Shown here piece by piece: positions 16,360 through 23,066 of a stretch of DNA of 30,092 nt; position 1 is the first letter of the stretch, and each line of letters opens with the position of its first letter. Where the stretch lies: positions 1 through 30,092 of the forward strand of contig JAEYMI010000061.1 of NCBI GenBank assembly GCA_023461275.1, given 5' to 3'. Source of the DNA: Actinomycetes bacterium. GTDB lineage: Bacteria > Actinomycetota > Actinomycetes > Mycobacteriales > Mycobacteriaceae. Below the pieces are notes generated by a model, which saw nothing but the letters and a program-made list of their open reading frames with translations, had not been told where the DNA came from and ran no database searches. The position numbers and the translations under genes are program-made.

Positions 16360-17056
16360 GGGTCACCTCTGCGTACTCGGAGAAGAATGATTTCAAGCCC
16401 TGCACCTGGGCGCTGTTCAGGTCTGCGTTCTTGGCCAGACCACTCACGTTCAGGGTGATACCGGATAGGTCAGGCTTCATCGAATCCGGCAGTGCCTTGA
16501 TCCGTTCTGCCCGCCAACCTGCGTCGACGACGCTGAGGCTGCAGAGGTCGGTGTCGTAGCTGTTGTTGCAGCCGTCGGAGACGAGTTCGATGGTTCGCGT
16601 ACCGGGTACGTTCTTGAGGAGGTTCGCAGCCTCGGCGATGCCCCCGAATATGTCGGTTCCGGGCGCCTGCATTTTCTCGTCGACGCACGCGTAGTACTTC
16701 TTCACTGCTGCCGGTGCCTGCGCGACGAGCTTGGCTTTCTCGTCGTCGACGTTGGTGGAGTTTCGATCCCACTTCACCGTCGCCACGAGCGGCTTGCAGT
16801 CCTCCGAACCGACCTGCGTGTTGAATGCGTACAGCGTGACGGTTGCCGGAGCATTGGCGGACCTGACCGCCGCGAGAAACTCTGACGTCGCCGAATCGAC
16901 CAACTCGCCCTTGTTCGCGCTCTGAGACACATCAGCCAACACAACGGTGCCGTTTGCGGCCGGCGGGTCGTCGGAGCACGCGGTCAGTCCACCGAGTGTC
17001 ACGGCAGCGGCGGCAGCGACCACGACCGCGGTGCGGAGCCTGGGTGCACCCCTCAT
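16337..17056 (-). CDS. VWA-domain lipoprotein
   Basis: A 239-residue protein. Residues 1-27 form a lipoprotein signal: basic start, hydrophobic core, lipobox LTAC with C27 as the lipidated Cys. The mature part has a von Willebrand A fold with metal-site (MIDAS) residues in place: DVSQS (42-46, DxSxS), T134 in GTDIFGGI, and D161 in LVSDG. VWA domains bind protein partners through the metal. Several Cys residues (87, 124, 163, 172) could form disulfides outside the membrane. It should be anchored to the outer face of the cytoplasmic membrane. Its ATG directly follows the TAA of the coiled-coil gene (TAAATG), and it overlaps the four-TM gene by 23 bp. An extracytoplasmic sensor or docking role is inferred. 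Confidence 0.85.
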   Translation of the reverse strand: MRGAPRLRTAVVVAAAAAVTLGGLTACSDDPPAANGTVVLADVSQSANKGELVDSATSEFLAAVRSANAPATVTLYAFNTQVGSEDCKPLVATVKWDRNSTNVDDEKAKLVAQAPAAVKKYYACVDEKMQAPGTDIFGGIAEAANLLKNVPGTRTIELVSDGCNNSYDTDLCSLSVVDAGWRAERIKALPDSMKPDLSGITLNVSGLAKNADLNSAQVQGLKSFFSEYAEVTHAEYTTN

Positions 17057-17782
17057 TTACTTCGTCCCCCCTTCAGTCGCGTCACCGTTGTCCTCCGGTG
17101 CGTCATCACCCGGTGCTGCTGCGTTCTTTCGCTTGTCTGCCGCCGCGCGCGCGTTTTTGATCTGCTCACGCGCCATCTCCTGACCGAATTCGCTGAACTC
17201 CGGACCCAATACCAACGGCCTTGGCGCCCAACGCAGTTCGAGAAGATCGGCGTAGTCGTGATGCTTCTTGAGTTCGTGGGTGTACTCGCTGGACAGGTAT
17301 TCGAAATGGGAAACGAGCGCACCGAGCCGCGCATTCAACGCGTCTTCGAGTTCCTCGATCTCGACCTCGAGTTGAGCGAGTGTGATCAGGTCACCGTGCA
17401 GTTGCTCCGCAGCCCTCGCCGGATTCGTCGACGACGACACCCCCCGAACCACCCGTTCGGAATGCGTGGCGATCAGCACCCGGGTTCGTGAGAACAGATC
17501 GACGGCGGCGCCCCGTCGTCCGTGACAGGCATCGATCACCAGGTGCCGGAGGCGTGTGAGTCCATCGGGTTCGTCAAGGTCGCCGGGCGACTCGACGTCG
17601 GGCAGGCCATTCTTCGCAGCTTCTTCGGCATCTTCCTTGACCTCATCCAGCAGCCCCTCGGCCGGAACCCAGAAACTGAAGGAATCGAATCTGTCCTTCG
17701 GAGTGTCTTTGTCACCAGGTGACACTTTCTCCCAGCGCGATTCCTCATCGTCATCGTCATCGGGCTTGCTCCAGGGGAACAC
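17057..17782 (-). CDS. Acidic coiled-coil protein, first gene of the RyR/CHAT operon
   Basis: No family is recognised. The GTG at 17782, preceded by AAGGGG, gives a 241-residue product beginning FPWSKPDDDDDEESRW after the start; a GTG at 17833 would add 17 residues. The N-terminal ~75 residues are very acidic. The middle carries ARAAEQLHGDLITLAQLEVE followed by a Glu/Leu heptad-like stretch that should form a coiled coil. The tail is Ala/Lys-rich, then acidic. There is no TM segment or signal peptide, so it is cytosolic. As the promoter-proximal gene directly abutting the VWA lipoprotein gene, it is part of the same system, but its role cannot be told from sequence. Confidence 0.7.
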   Translation of the reverse strand: MFPWSKPDDDDDEESRWEKVSPGDKDTPKDRFDSFSFWVPAEGLLDEVKEDAEEAAKNGLPDVESPGDLDEPDGLTRLRHLVIDACHGRRGAAVDLFSRTRVLIATHSERVVRGVSSSTNPARAAEQLHGDLITLAQLEVEIEELEDALNARLGALVSHFEYLSSEYTHELKKHHDYADLLELRWAPRPLVLGPEFSEFGQEMAREQIKNARAAADKRKNAAAPGDDAPEDNGDATEGGTK

Positions 17783-17947
17783 CGGCCACCCCTTTCTATG
17801 CTGCTCAGATATGTCGCGCAGATTGTGACACACCCTGCAGGAACCCGTTGTCCAGGCGTCAACCGTAGGACGGGAAAGCGAGTCTGGGGAATCCTCGTTT
17901 TAGGGGAATCTGGAGGAATCGAGGAGTGGATTGGATCGGTGTTCCAA
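17783..17947 (-). promoter_or_regulatory. Probable promoter region of the nine-gene operon
   Basis: A 165-bp gap upstream of the first operon gene. It has a TTGACG (minus strand, near 17855-17860), which is a good -35 box, but no convincing -10 at the right distance. GGGGAATC (17886-17893), GGGGAATC (17903-17910) and GAGGAATC (17913-17920) are direct repeats on the plus strand. TCCTCG (17892-17897) and CGAGGA (17920-17925) form an inverted pair. These could be operator sites for the operon. Confidence 0.45.
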
Positions 17948-18430
17948 TCAGCCTTGCGCGTCGAGTTTGGCCGCGATGTCGGCGGGGAAGCCACCGGTGG
18001 CCACCGGTCCCCAGGACTGCGGTGTGATGCGAAGCAGCGACTTATCTTGCAGGCGCATGGCCGCGCGGTACTCGTCCCAGTCCGGATGTTCACCGGAGAT
18101 GGCGCGGAAGTAGTCGACGAGGCCGTCCTCGGCGTCGGGCATGTCGAGGACTTCGGCGATTCCGTCAACTTGTACCCAGGGTCCGTTGAACTCGTCGGAT
18201 TGCACCATCACGCTGACCTCGGGACGGCGTCGGGCGTTGGTGGTCTTGGCGCGACCGGGATAGGTGGCGATCACGATGCGCCCGTCGGCGTCGACCCCGC
18301 CGGTCACCGGTGAGAGCTGCGGAGCACCGGAACTTCGGGTGGTGAGCAGCACCATCCGGTGCCGAGGGCGGATGAAATCGAGGAGCTCGGCGAGTTCGAC
18401 GGCGGTCGCGGTGGCGATGGTTCGGGCCAT
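17948..18430 (-). CDS. PPOX-class F420/FMN-dependent split-barrel protein
   Basis: A 160-residue protein of the pyridoxamine-phosphate-oxidase-like split-barrel type common in actinobacteria, where many members use F420. Recognisable parts are FIRPRHRMVLLTTRSSGAPQ, then PVTGGVDADGRIVIATYPGR, then AKTTNARRRPEVSVMV and WVQVDGIAEVLD. The length fits the family. The ATG at 18430 is preferred, with AAGGTGG upstream. The substrate cannot be told from sequence. It is divergent from the acyl-CoA synthetase gene with only about 25-42 bp between starts, so the two promoters overlap or one transcript is nearly leaderless. Confidence 0.85.
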   Translation of the reverse strand: MARTIATATAVELAELLDFIRPRHRMVLLTTRSSGAPQLSPVTGGVDADGRIVIATYPGRAKTTNARRRPEVSVMVQSDEFNGPWVQVDGIAEVLDMPDAEDGLVDYFRAISGEHPDWDEYRAAMRLQDKSLLRITPQSWGPVATGGFPADIAAKLDAQG

Positions 18431-18472
18431 GACCACCACCTTACGAGGCCCGGTGTGCACCACTATGGAATC

Positions 18473-19861
18473 GTGGTCGACGTGCTGTTTCCCACCCTGA
18501 CCCCGGACTCCGACCTCGCCGATGCGGTCGTCGTCGGCGAGGATCGCCTGTCACGCGCGGATCTGGTCGGCGCGGCCACCGCCGCCGCGGAACGAATCGC
18601 CGGGGCACGCGTGCTCGCGGTGAATGCGACGCCGTCGGTGGACACCATCATCGGCATCCTCGGCTGCCTGATCGCCGGTGTCGCCGCGGTCCCGGTGCCG
18701 CCGGATTCCGGGGCGCGCGAGCGGGCGCACATCCTCACCGATTCCGGCGCGCAGGGCTGGCTGGGCACCCCGCCCGACGACGCCGAGCTCCCGTCGATCC
18801 CGATTCGACGCTATGCCCGATCCTGGCATCGTCACCCGGAACCGCCCGCCGATTCCACCGCGCTGGTGCTCTACACGTCGGGCACCACCGGCCTACCGAA
18901 GGGCGTGCCAATCACCCGTCGCGCCATCGCCGCCGGGCTCGACGCTCTCGCCGACGCGTGGGCGTGGACTTCGGAAGACACACTCGCGCACGGACTTCCA
19001 CTGTTTCACGTCCATGGCCTGATTCTGGGCGTACTCGGCCCGCTCCGACGCGGTGGGCGGCTGGTCCACACGGTGAAGCCGACTCCGGAGGCCTACGCCG
19101 CAGCCGGCGCGTCGATGTACTTCGGGGTGCCGACGGTGTGGACTCGCGTTGCTGCCGATAGTTCTGCGGCACAGGCACTTTCATCGGCACGAGTGCTCAT
19201 CTCGGGGAGCGCACCGCTTCCGGTGCCGGTCTTCGACGCCATCCGCACGTTGACCGGTCACGAGATGATCGAGCGCTACGGCATGACCGAAACCATGATC
19301 ACCGTCAGTACCCGCTTCGACGGCGAGCGTCGTCCCGGTTGGGTGGGTTTGCCGCTGCGTGGCGTCGAAACCCGGTTGCTGGAAGGCGATTCCGAGGTTC
19401 CGCTTGACGGCGAGTCGGTCGGCGATCTGCACGTCCGCGGGCCGATGGTCTCGGCGGGCTACTTGAATCGGCCCGAGGCAACAGCAGAATCCTGGCTGGG
19501 CGACGGCTGGTTCGCGACCGGTGACGTGGCCGTCATCGGGGACGACGGCATGCACCGCATCGTCGGGCGACGATCCACCGACCTGATCAAGTCCGGCGGT
19601 TATCGGATCGGCGCCGGTGAGATCGAAACCGTGCTTCTCGGCCATCCAGCGGTTGCCGAGGTCGCGGTCATCGGGGTCCCCGACGACGATCTCGGTCAAC
19701 GCATCGTCGCGTTTGTGGTGGCATCAGAGGTGACCGAGTCCGATTTGATCGGTTTGGTGGCGACTGAACTGTCGAACCACAAGCGTCCGCGGGAGATTCG
19801 CTTCGTCGAAGCACTACCTCGCAACGCGATGGGCAAGGTTCAGAAGAAGTTGCTCGAGTAG
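18473..19861 (+). CDS. fadD36: FadD36-like acyl-CoA synthetase
   Basis: A ~462-residue AMP-forming acyl-CoA synthetase. The ATP loop is LYTSGTTGLPKGVP, the A5 motif is MIERYGMTET, the hinge Asp region is WFATGDVAVIGDDG, and the C-terminal catalytic Lys lies in PRNAMGKVQKK. Sequence such as SWHRHPEPP, LPLFHVHGLILG and LIKSGGYRIGAGEIETVLLGHP closely matches what I recall of mycobacterial FadD36, and the short length also fits. It converts a carboxylic acid to its CoA ester using ATP. The GTG at 18473 matches homologue length; a GTG at 18455 with GAGG 6 nt upstream is an alternative. It heads an operon with GNAT and TetR genes. Confidence 0.85.
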   Translation: MVDVLFPTLTPDSDLADAVVVGEDRLSRADLVGAATAAAERIAGARVLAVNATPSVDTIIGILGCLIAGVAAVPVPPDSGARERAHILTDSGAQGWLGTPPDDAELPSIPIRRYARSWHRHPEPPADSTALVLYTSGTTGLPKGVPITRRAIAAGLDALADAWAWTSEDTLAHGLPLFHVHGLILGVLGPLRRGGRLVHTVKPTPEAYAAAGASMYFGVPTVWTRVAADSSAAQALSSARVLISGSAPLPVPVFDAIRTLTGHEMIERYGMTETMITVSTRFDGERRPGWVGLPLRGVETRLLEGDSEVPLDGESVGDLHVRGPMVSAGYLNRPEATAESWLGDGWFATGDVAVIGDDGMHRIVGRRSTDLIKSGGYRIGAGEIETVLLGHPAVAEVAVIGVPDDDLGQRIVAFVVASEVTESDLIGLVATELSNHKRPREIRFVEALPRNAMGKVQKKLLE

Positions 19862-19879
19862 ACGGCTACCGTGGAAGCC

Positions 19880-20452
19880 ATGCCCATCGACGTACGTCCC
19901 GCGACCAGTTTCGCCGATGTCGCCACGATGGTGGGCCCCAAGCGCCCCGACGCCAACGTCTGCTGGTGCCTGAGCTACCGCATCCCCAACAAGCTGAACC
20001 AGGAACTGGCGCGCGAGCAGCGCGGTGACTATGTCCGGAAGCTGTGTCGACGCAAGGTCGCGCCGGGAGTGCTGGCCTACGACGGTGACGAGGTGGTCGG
20101 GTGGGCGGCGGTCGCGCCGCGCGCCGACACCACCTTCGCCACCAACCGACGCATTCCGCACGTCGACGATCTCGATGTGTGGTCGATCTGGTGTCTGCGT
20201 ATCCGGCCCGGGCATCGCAAGCAGGGACTGTTGCATCCGTTACTCGCCGGCGCCGTCGAGTTCGCGCGAGAGCATGGCGCGCCGGCCGTCGAGGGGTACC
20301 CCGTCGACAACAAGGGCGAGAAGGTGGACCTCACCATGGCCTACGTGGGAACCCGAAAACTGTTTGAGAGCAACGGTTTTCACAAGTCGTCGGACACCGA
20401 ATCGGTGCTGAATGGGTTTCCGCGTGTCCTGATGCGGATGGCGCTGGACTGA
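19880..20452 (+). CDS. GNAT-family N-acetyltransferase
   Basis: A 190-residue protein. The acetyl-CoA binding core is visible as WSIWCLRIRPGHRKQGLLHP (strand 4, then an R-x-x-x-x-G/L pyrophosphate loop), followed by the helix LLAGAVEFAREHG and the strand AVEGYPVD. A C-terminal R-K-L-F-E-S-N-G-F segment is typical of GNAT strand 6. The N-terminal CWCLSYRIP occurs in a subgroup of actinobacterial GNATs. The substrate is unknown. It starts 18 bp after fadD36 (a GTG at 19871 is also possible) and its TGA overlaps the tetR ATG (TGATG), so all three are co-transcribed. Confidence 0.85.
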   Translation: MPIDVRPATSFADVATMVGPKRPDANVCWCLSYRIPNKLNQELAREQRGDYVRKLCRRKVAPGVLAYDGDEVVGWAAVAPRADTTFATNRRIPHVDDLDVWSIWCLRIRPGHRKQGLLHPLLAGAVEFAREHGAPAVEGYPVDNKGEKVDLTMAYVGTRKLFESNGFHKSSDTESVLNGFPRVLMRMALD

Positions 20453-21009
20453 TGCGCTCCCGTCGCAAGATCCTCGACGCCACCCTCGGCGTCATCACCG
20501 ACCGCGGTTTCGGCGGAGTGACGATCGCCGCCGTCGCCGAAACCGCCGGTGTGTCGCGACAAACCGTCTACAGCATCTTCTCGTCCCGTGAAGAGCTTGT
20601 CTCCCAGGCGATCTCCGAGGTGGCGCTCGCCGCGCTGGACGGGCTGCGGGATCGACTCGAAGACGCGACGAACGCCGTTGACTACGTTGTCGAGCTGATC
20701 ATCGGTGGCCGGGACGCGGTCCAGACGTCACCGATCCTGCAATCACTTCTGGTGAGCAACACCGGTAACCCCCTGTTCGATCCGGGAATGCTCGATCGGG
20801 CCAGAGTTGTGGCGCGCGAGGTACTGTCCGGCATCGTCGAACTCGACACCCGCCTATCTGATCATCTCGATGACCTGTCCGATTACACACTGCACCTTGC
20901 CTTGTCGGTGGTGATCTTCGACGACAACCGGACCGACGACGAACTGCGGACCTTCCTTCGACGCTGGATCGCTCCGGCGGTGGCATCGGTGACCGAATCC
21001 AGTTCTTGA
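20452..21009 (+). CDS. TetR-family transcriptional regulator
   Basis: A 185-residue protein. The N-terminal HTH is typical: RRKILDATLGVITDRGFGG, then VTIAAVAETAGVSRQTVYSIF, then SSREELVSQAI. The remaining ~125 residues are helical ligand-binding sequence. It overlaps the GNAT gene by one base and closes the fadD36 operon, so it probably represses that operon in response to a fatty-acid-like ligand (inference). There is no dedicated ribosome binding site beyond the coupled TGATG. A short dyad and a large palindrome follow its stop. Confidence 0.9.
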   Translation: MRSRRKILDATLGVITDRGFGGVTIAAVAETAGVSRQTVYSIFSSREELVSQAISEVALAALDGLRDRLEDATNAVDYVVELIIGGRDAVQTSPILQSLLVSNTGNPLFDPGMLDRARVVAREVLSGIVELDTRLSDHLDDLSDYTLHLALSVVIFDDNRTDDELRTFLRRWIAPAVASVTESSS

Positions 21010-21029
21010 CACTTTGCCCATGAAGTGTC
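21008..21029. terminator. Hairpin overlapping the tetR stop
   Basis: GACACTT (21008-21014) and AAGTGTC (21023-21029) are perfect inverted arms with an 8-nt loop. The structure begins inside the TGA stop of the tetR gene. There is no U-run after it. It could be a terminator or an operator-like dyad. Confidence 0.4.
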
Positions 21030-21051
21030 TAGACGCGAAGCATCGCGAACG

Positions 21052-21121
21052 ACAGAAACCCCACGTTTCGTCAGAAACACTGCGCGCGCGCTGTGTTTCT
21101 GACGAAGTCTGGGGTTTCTGT
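21052..21121. repeat. 70-bp near-perfect palindrome between convergent genes
   Basis: Two 29-nt arms (21052-21080 and 21093-21121) pair at 26 of 29 positions: ACAGAAACCCCA, three mismatched bases, then TTCGTCAGAAACAC, against the complement. The 12-nt loop is an alternating GC run flanked by T. It lies between the stop of the tetR gene and the stop of the ABC ATPase gene. It may act as a bidirectional terminator, although no T-tract is present, or be one copy of a dispersed palindromic repeat. Confidence 0.85.
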
Positions 21122-21159
21122 GCGACGGCTGTTGGAAACGGGCTGGCAGAGACAGACGC

Positions 21160-22017
21160 TCAGTTCCCGACCGGTGCGTGACCCAGGAACTCCAGGATCG
21201 CCGCACGCCGGCGCTGGTAGGCCTCCTCGAAAGCGGACTCGGCCCGTCGTGGCTGCTCGATGGTAATGACGTCGGCGACAGTGGCCGGACGTTGGGTCAG
21301 CAGGACCACGCGGTCGGCGAGCAGAAGTGCCTCGTCGACGTCGTGGGTGACGAACAGGACGGTCATCCGGGTGCGTTCCCACACCGAGATGAGCAGTTGC
21401 TGCATGTCGAGGCGGGTCTGTGCGTCCAGGGCGCCGAAGGGCTCGTCCATCAGCATCACCTTCGGATCGCAGGCCAGCGTGCGCGCCAACTGAACTCGTT
21501 GCCGCATACCGCCGGACAGGTGGCTGGGCAGATGGTCGAGGTAGCCGCCTAGACCGACCTGCTCGAGGTATCGCGTTGCCTCCGCCTTGGATTCGCGGCC
21601 GCGGATCCCGCGCAGCTTCAGCGCGAACTGCACATTCTTCAGCGCGGACCGCCATGGCAGCAGCGCGTCTTCCTGAAAGACCATGGCGCAGTGGGCTTCT
21701 TTGCCGCTCACCGCTTTGCCGTCGACCGTGGCGACACCGCCGAGAGGTTCCAGCAGACCGGCCAGGGCCCGCAGGATCGTCGACTTGCCGCAGCCTGATG
21801 GGCCGAGGAAGACGACGATCTCACCGGGCTCGATCTCCAGATCGATCTGCGCGGCGATCTGCCCGCCGTAGCCGAGCTGCAGGTTGTCCAGGTGCACCGC
21901 CGCACTCGACGTGGTGTTGTGCACGGGAATGTCAGTGGTGGACATGGCAATCGCCTTGGCAGTCGTGGCGGTGGACTTTGCGTTCAGGTTCTTGCTTGTG
22001 GCCGTTGTGGTGCTCAT
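21160..22017 (-). CDS. ABC transporter ATPase, SsuB/TauB type
   Basis: A 285-residue nucleotide-binding subunit. Walker A is GPSGCGKST, the Q-loop is MVFQEDALLPW, the signature is LSGGMRQRVQLA, Walker B is VMLMDEPFGALD, and the switch His is in FVTHDVDEA. These match the nitrate/sulfonate/taurine ATPase family. The ATG at 22017, with TGAGGT upstream, gives a Thr/Ala-rich ~38-residue leader; the ATG at 21945 with AAGGCG upstream would give 261 residues and matches the family's usual length better. It is the last gene of the lipoprotein-permease-ATPase set, 50 bp after the permease, and powers uptake of a sulfonate, sulfate ester or similar anion. Confidence 0.9.
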   Translation of the reverse strand: MSTTTATSKNLNAKSTATTAKAIAMSTTDIPVHNTTSSAAVHLDNLQLGYGGQIAAQIDLEIEPGEIVVFLGPSGCGKSTILRALAGLLEPLGGVATVDGKAVSGKEAHCAMVFQEDALLPWRSALKNVQFALKLRGIRGRESKAEATRYLEQVGLGGYLDHLPSHLSGGMRQRVQLARTLACDPKVMLMDEPFGALDAQTRLDMQQLLISVWERTRMTVLFVTHDVDEALLLADRVVLLTQRPATVADVITIEQPRRAESAFEEAYQRRRAAILEFLGHAPVGN

Positions 22018-22067
22018 GATGGCGGACCTCACTGGGGTTGTTGACGACGAGCGGACAATGGTCGGGT

Positions 22068-23000
22068 TCAGCGCGCTGCGCGAGGCAGCCAGTGGTTGAC
22101 GCGACGACCGATGAGTTCGACGACCCATGCGGTGGCCAGGCCGAGCACTCCGATGGAGAGCATGCCGACGACAACACCTGCGTAGTCGAGCAAGCCGTAG
22201 CTCTGCCAGGTGAAGTACCCGATGCCGTACTGACCGGAGATCATCTCGGCACTCACCACACAGATCCACGCCACACCCATCGCGACGGACAGGCCGGAGA
22301 AGATACCGGGAAGTGCCCCCGGAAGCACCACTTGAGTCAGGATGGTCGCGCGGCCGGCACCCATCGTCTTCGCGGCCTCCTCCCACACCTTCGGTAGCGA
22401 TTCCATCGCGTGGATGGTGCTGACCAGGACCGGGAAGAACGCGGCGAAGAAGGTGATGAACACGATGCCCTGCTCGCTGGACGGGAAGAGCAGAATCGTC
22501 AACGGCACCAATGCGATTGCCGGAATCGGACGAATGATCTCGATGAACGGACGCAGCGTCTGGCGGGCGGTGTCGGAGCGGCCGATGAGCATGCCGAGTG
22601 ACACGCCGACGATCGCGGCGAGGCCGAATCCGAGGAGAATGCGCTGCAGGCTGGCAAGCATGTCCTGGTAGTAGGCGGCCGATCCCAGCCGCTCGACGAA
22701 TGTGCTGAGCACATCACCCGGAGTGGGCATCCGGTTGAAGCGCAACCACGCGACCACCTCGTTGGCGGTCAGCAGGTACCAGACCACCACGAAGGCGATG
22801 ATCGGAATCACGCCCAATGCAACAGCTTTCGCTGTCTTCCCGATGCGGGATGATGCCGCTGCGCGTGTCGACGTCGCCGTGGTCGACGGGATACCGGAGG
22901 ATGCGACGTTCGCCGGCGGTCGGGTCCCAGGCGTATCGGTGGTGTCGAGATCGGCGGGGTCGTCGACTCTGCTGTCGGTGGTGGATGCCATGTGGGCCAT
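22068..23000 (-). CDS. ABC transporter permease, SsuC/TauC type
   Basis: A 310-residue membrane protein. About 55 residues of Thr/Ala/Asp-rich cytoplasmic leader precede TM1 (VALGVIPIIAFVVVWYLL). Further TM segments follow, and the coupling loop is EEAAKTMGAGRATILTQVVLPGALPGIFSG, with the EAA...G motif of importer permeases. Such permeases work as dimers with the ATPase. AAAGGAAAACCC precedes the ATG at 23000, a good ribosome site. It lies 66 bp after the binding-protein gene and 50 bp before the ATPase gene. The long N-terminal leader is unusual for the family, whose members normally start close to TM1. Confidence 0.9.
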   Translation of the reverse strand: MAHMASTTDSRVDDPADLDTTDTPGTRPPANVASSGIPSTTATSTRAAASSRIGKTAKAVALGVIPIIAFVVVWYLLTANEVVAWLRFNRMPTPGDVLSTFVERLGSAAYYQDMLASLQRILLGFGLAAIVGVSLGMLIGRSDTARQTLRPFIEIIRPIPAIALVPLTILLFPSSEQGIVFITFFAAFFPVLVSTIHAMESLPKVWEEAAKTMGAGRATILTQVVLPGALPGIFSGLSVAMGVAWICVVSAEMISGQYGIGYFTWQSYGLLDYAGVVVGMLSIGVLGLATAWVVELIGRRVNHWLPRAAR

Positions 23001-23066
23001 GGGTTTTCCTTTCGGGGGAACTGCTCGAGGTGGGGAGCTGCTGGGTGGGTGATGCTCGTCGCGCGA

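Noticed and set aside
22018..22386. N-terminal extension of the ABC ATPase reading into the permease gene
   Set aside because: It overlaps the permease coding sequence in another frame, and the ATG at 22017 has its own ribosome site.
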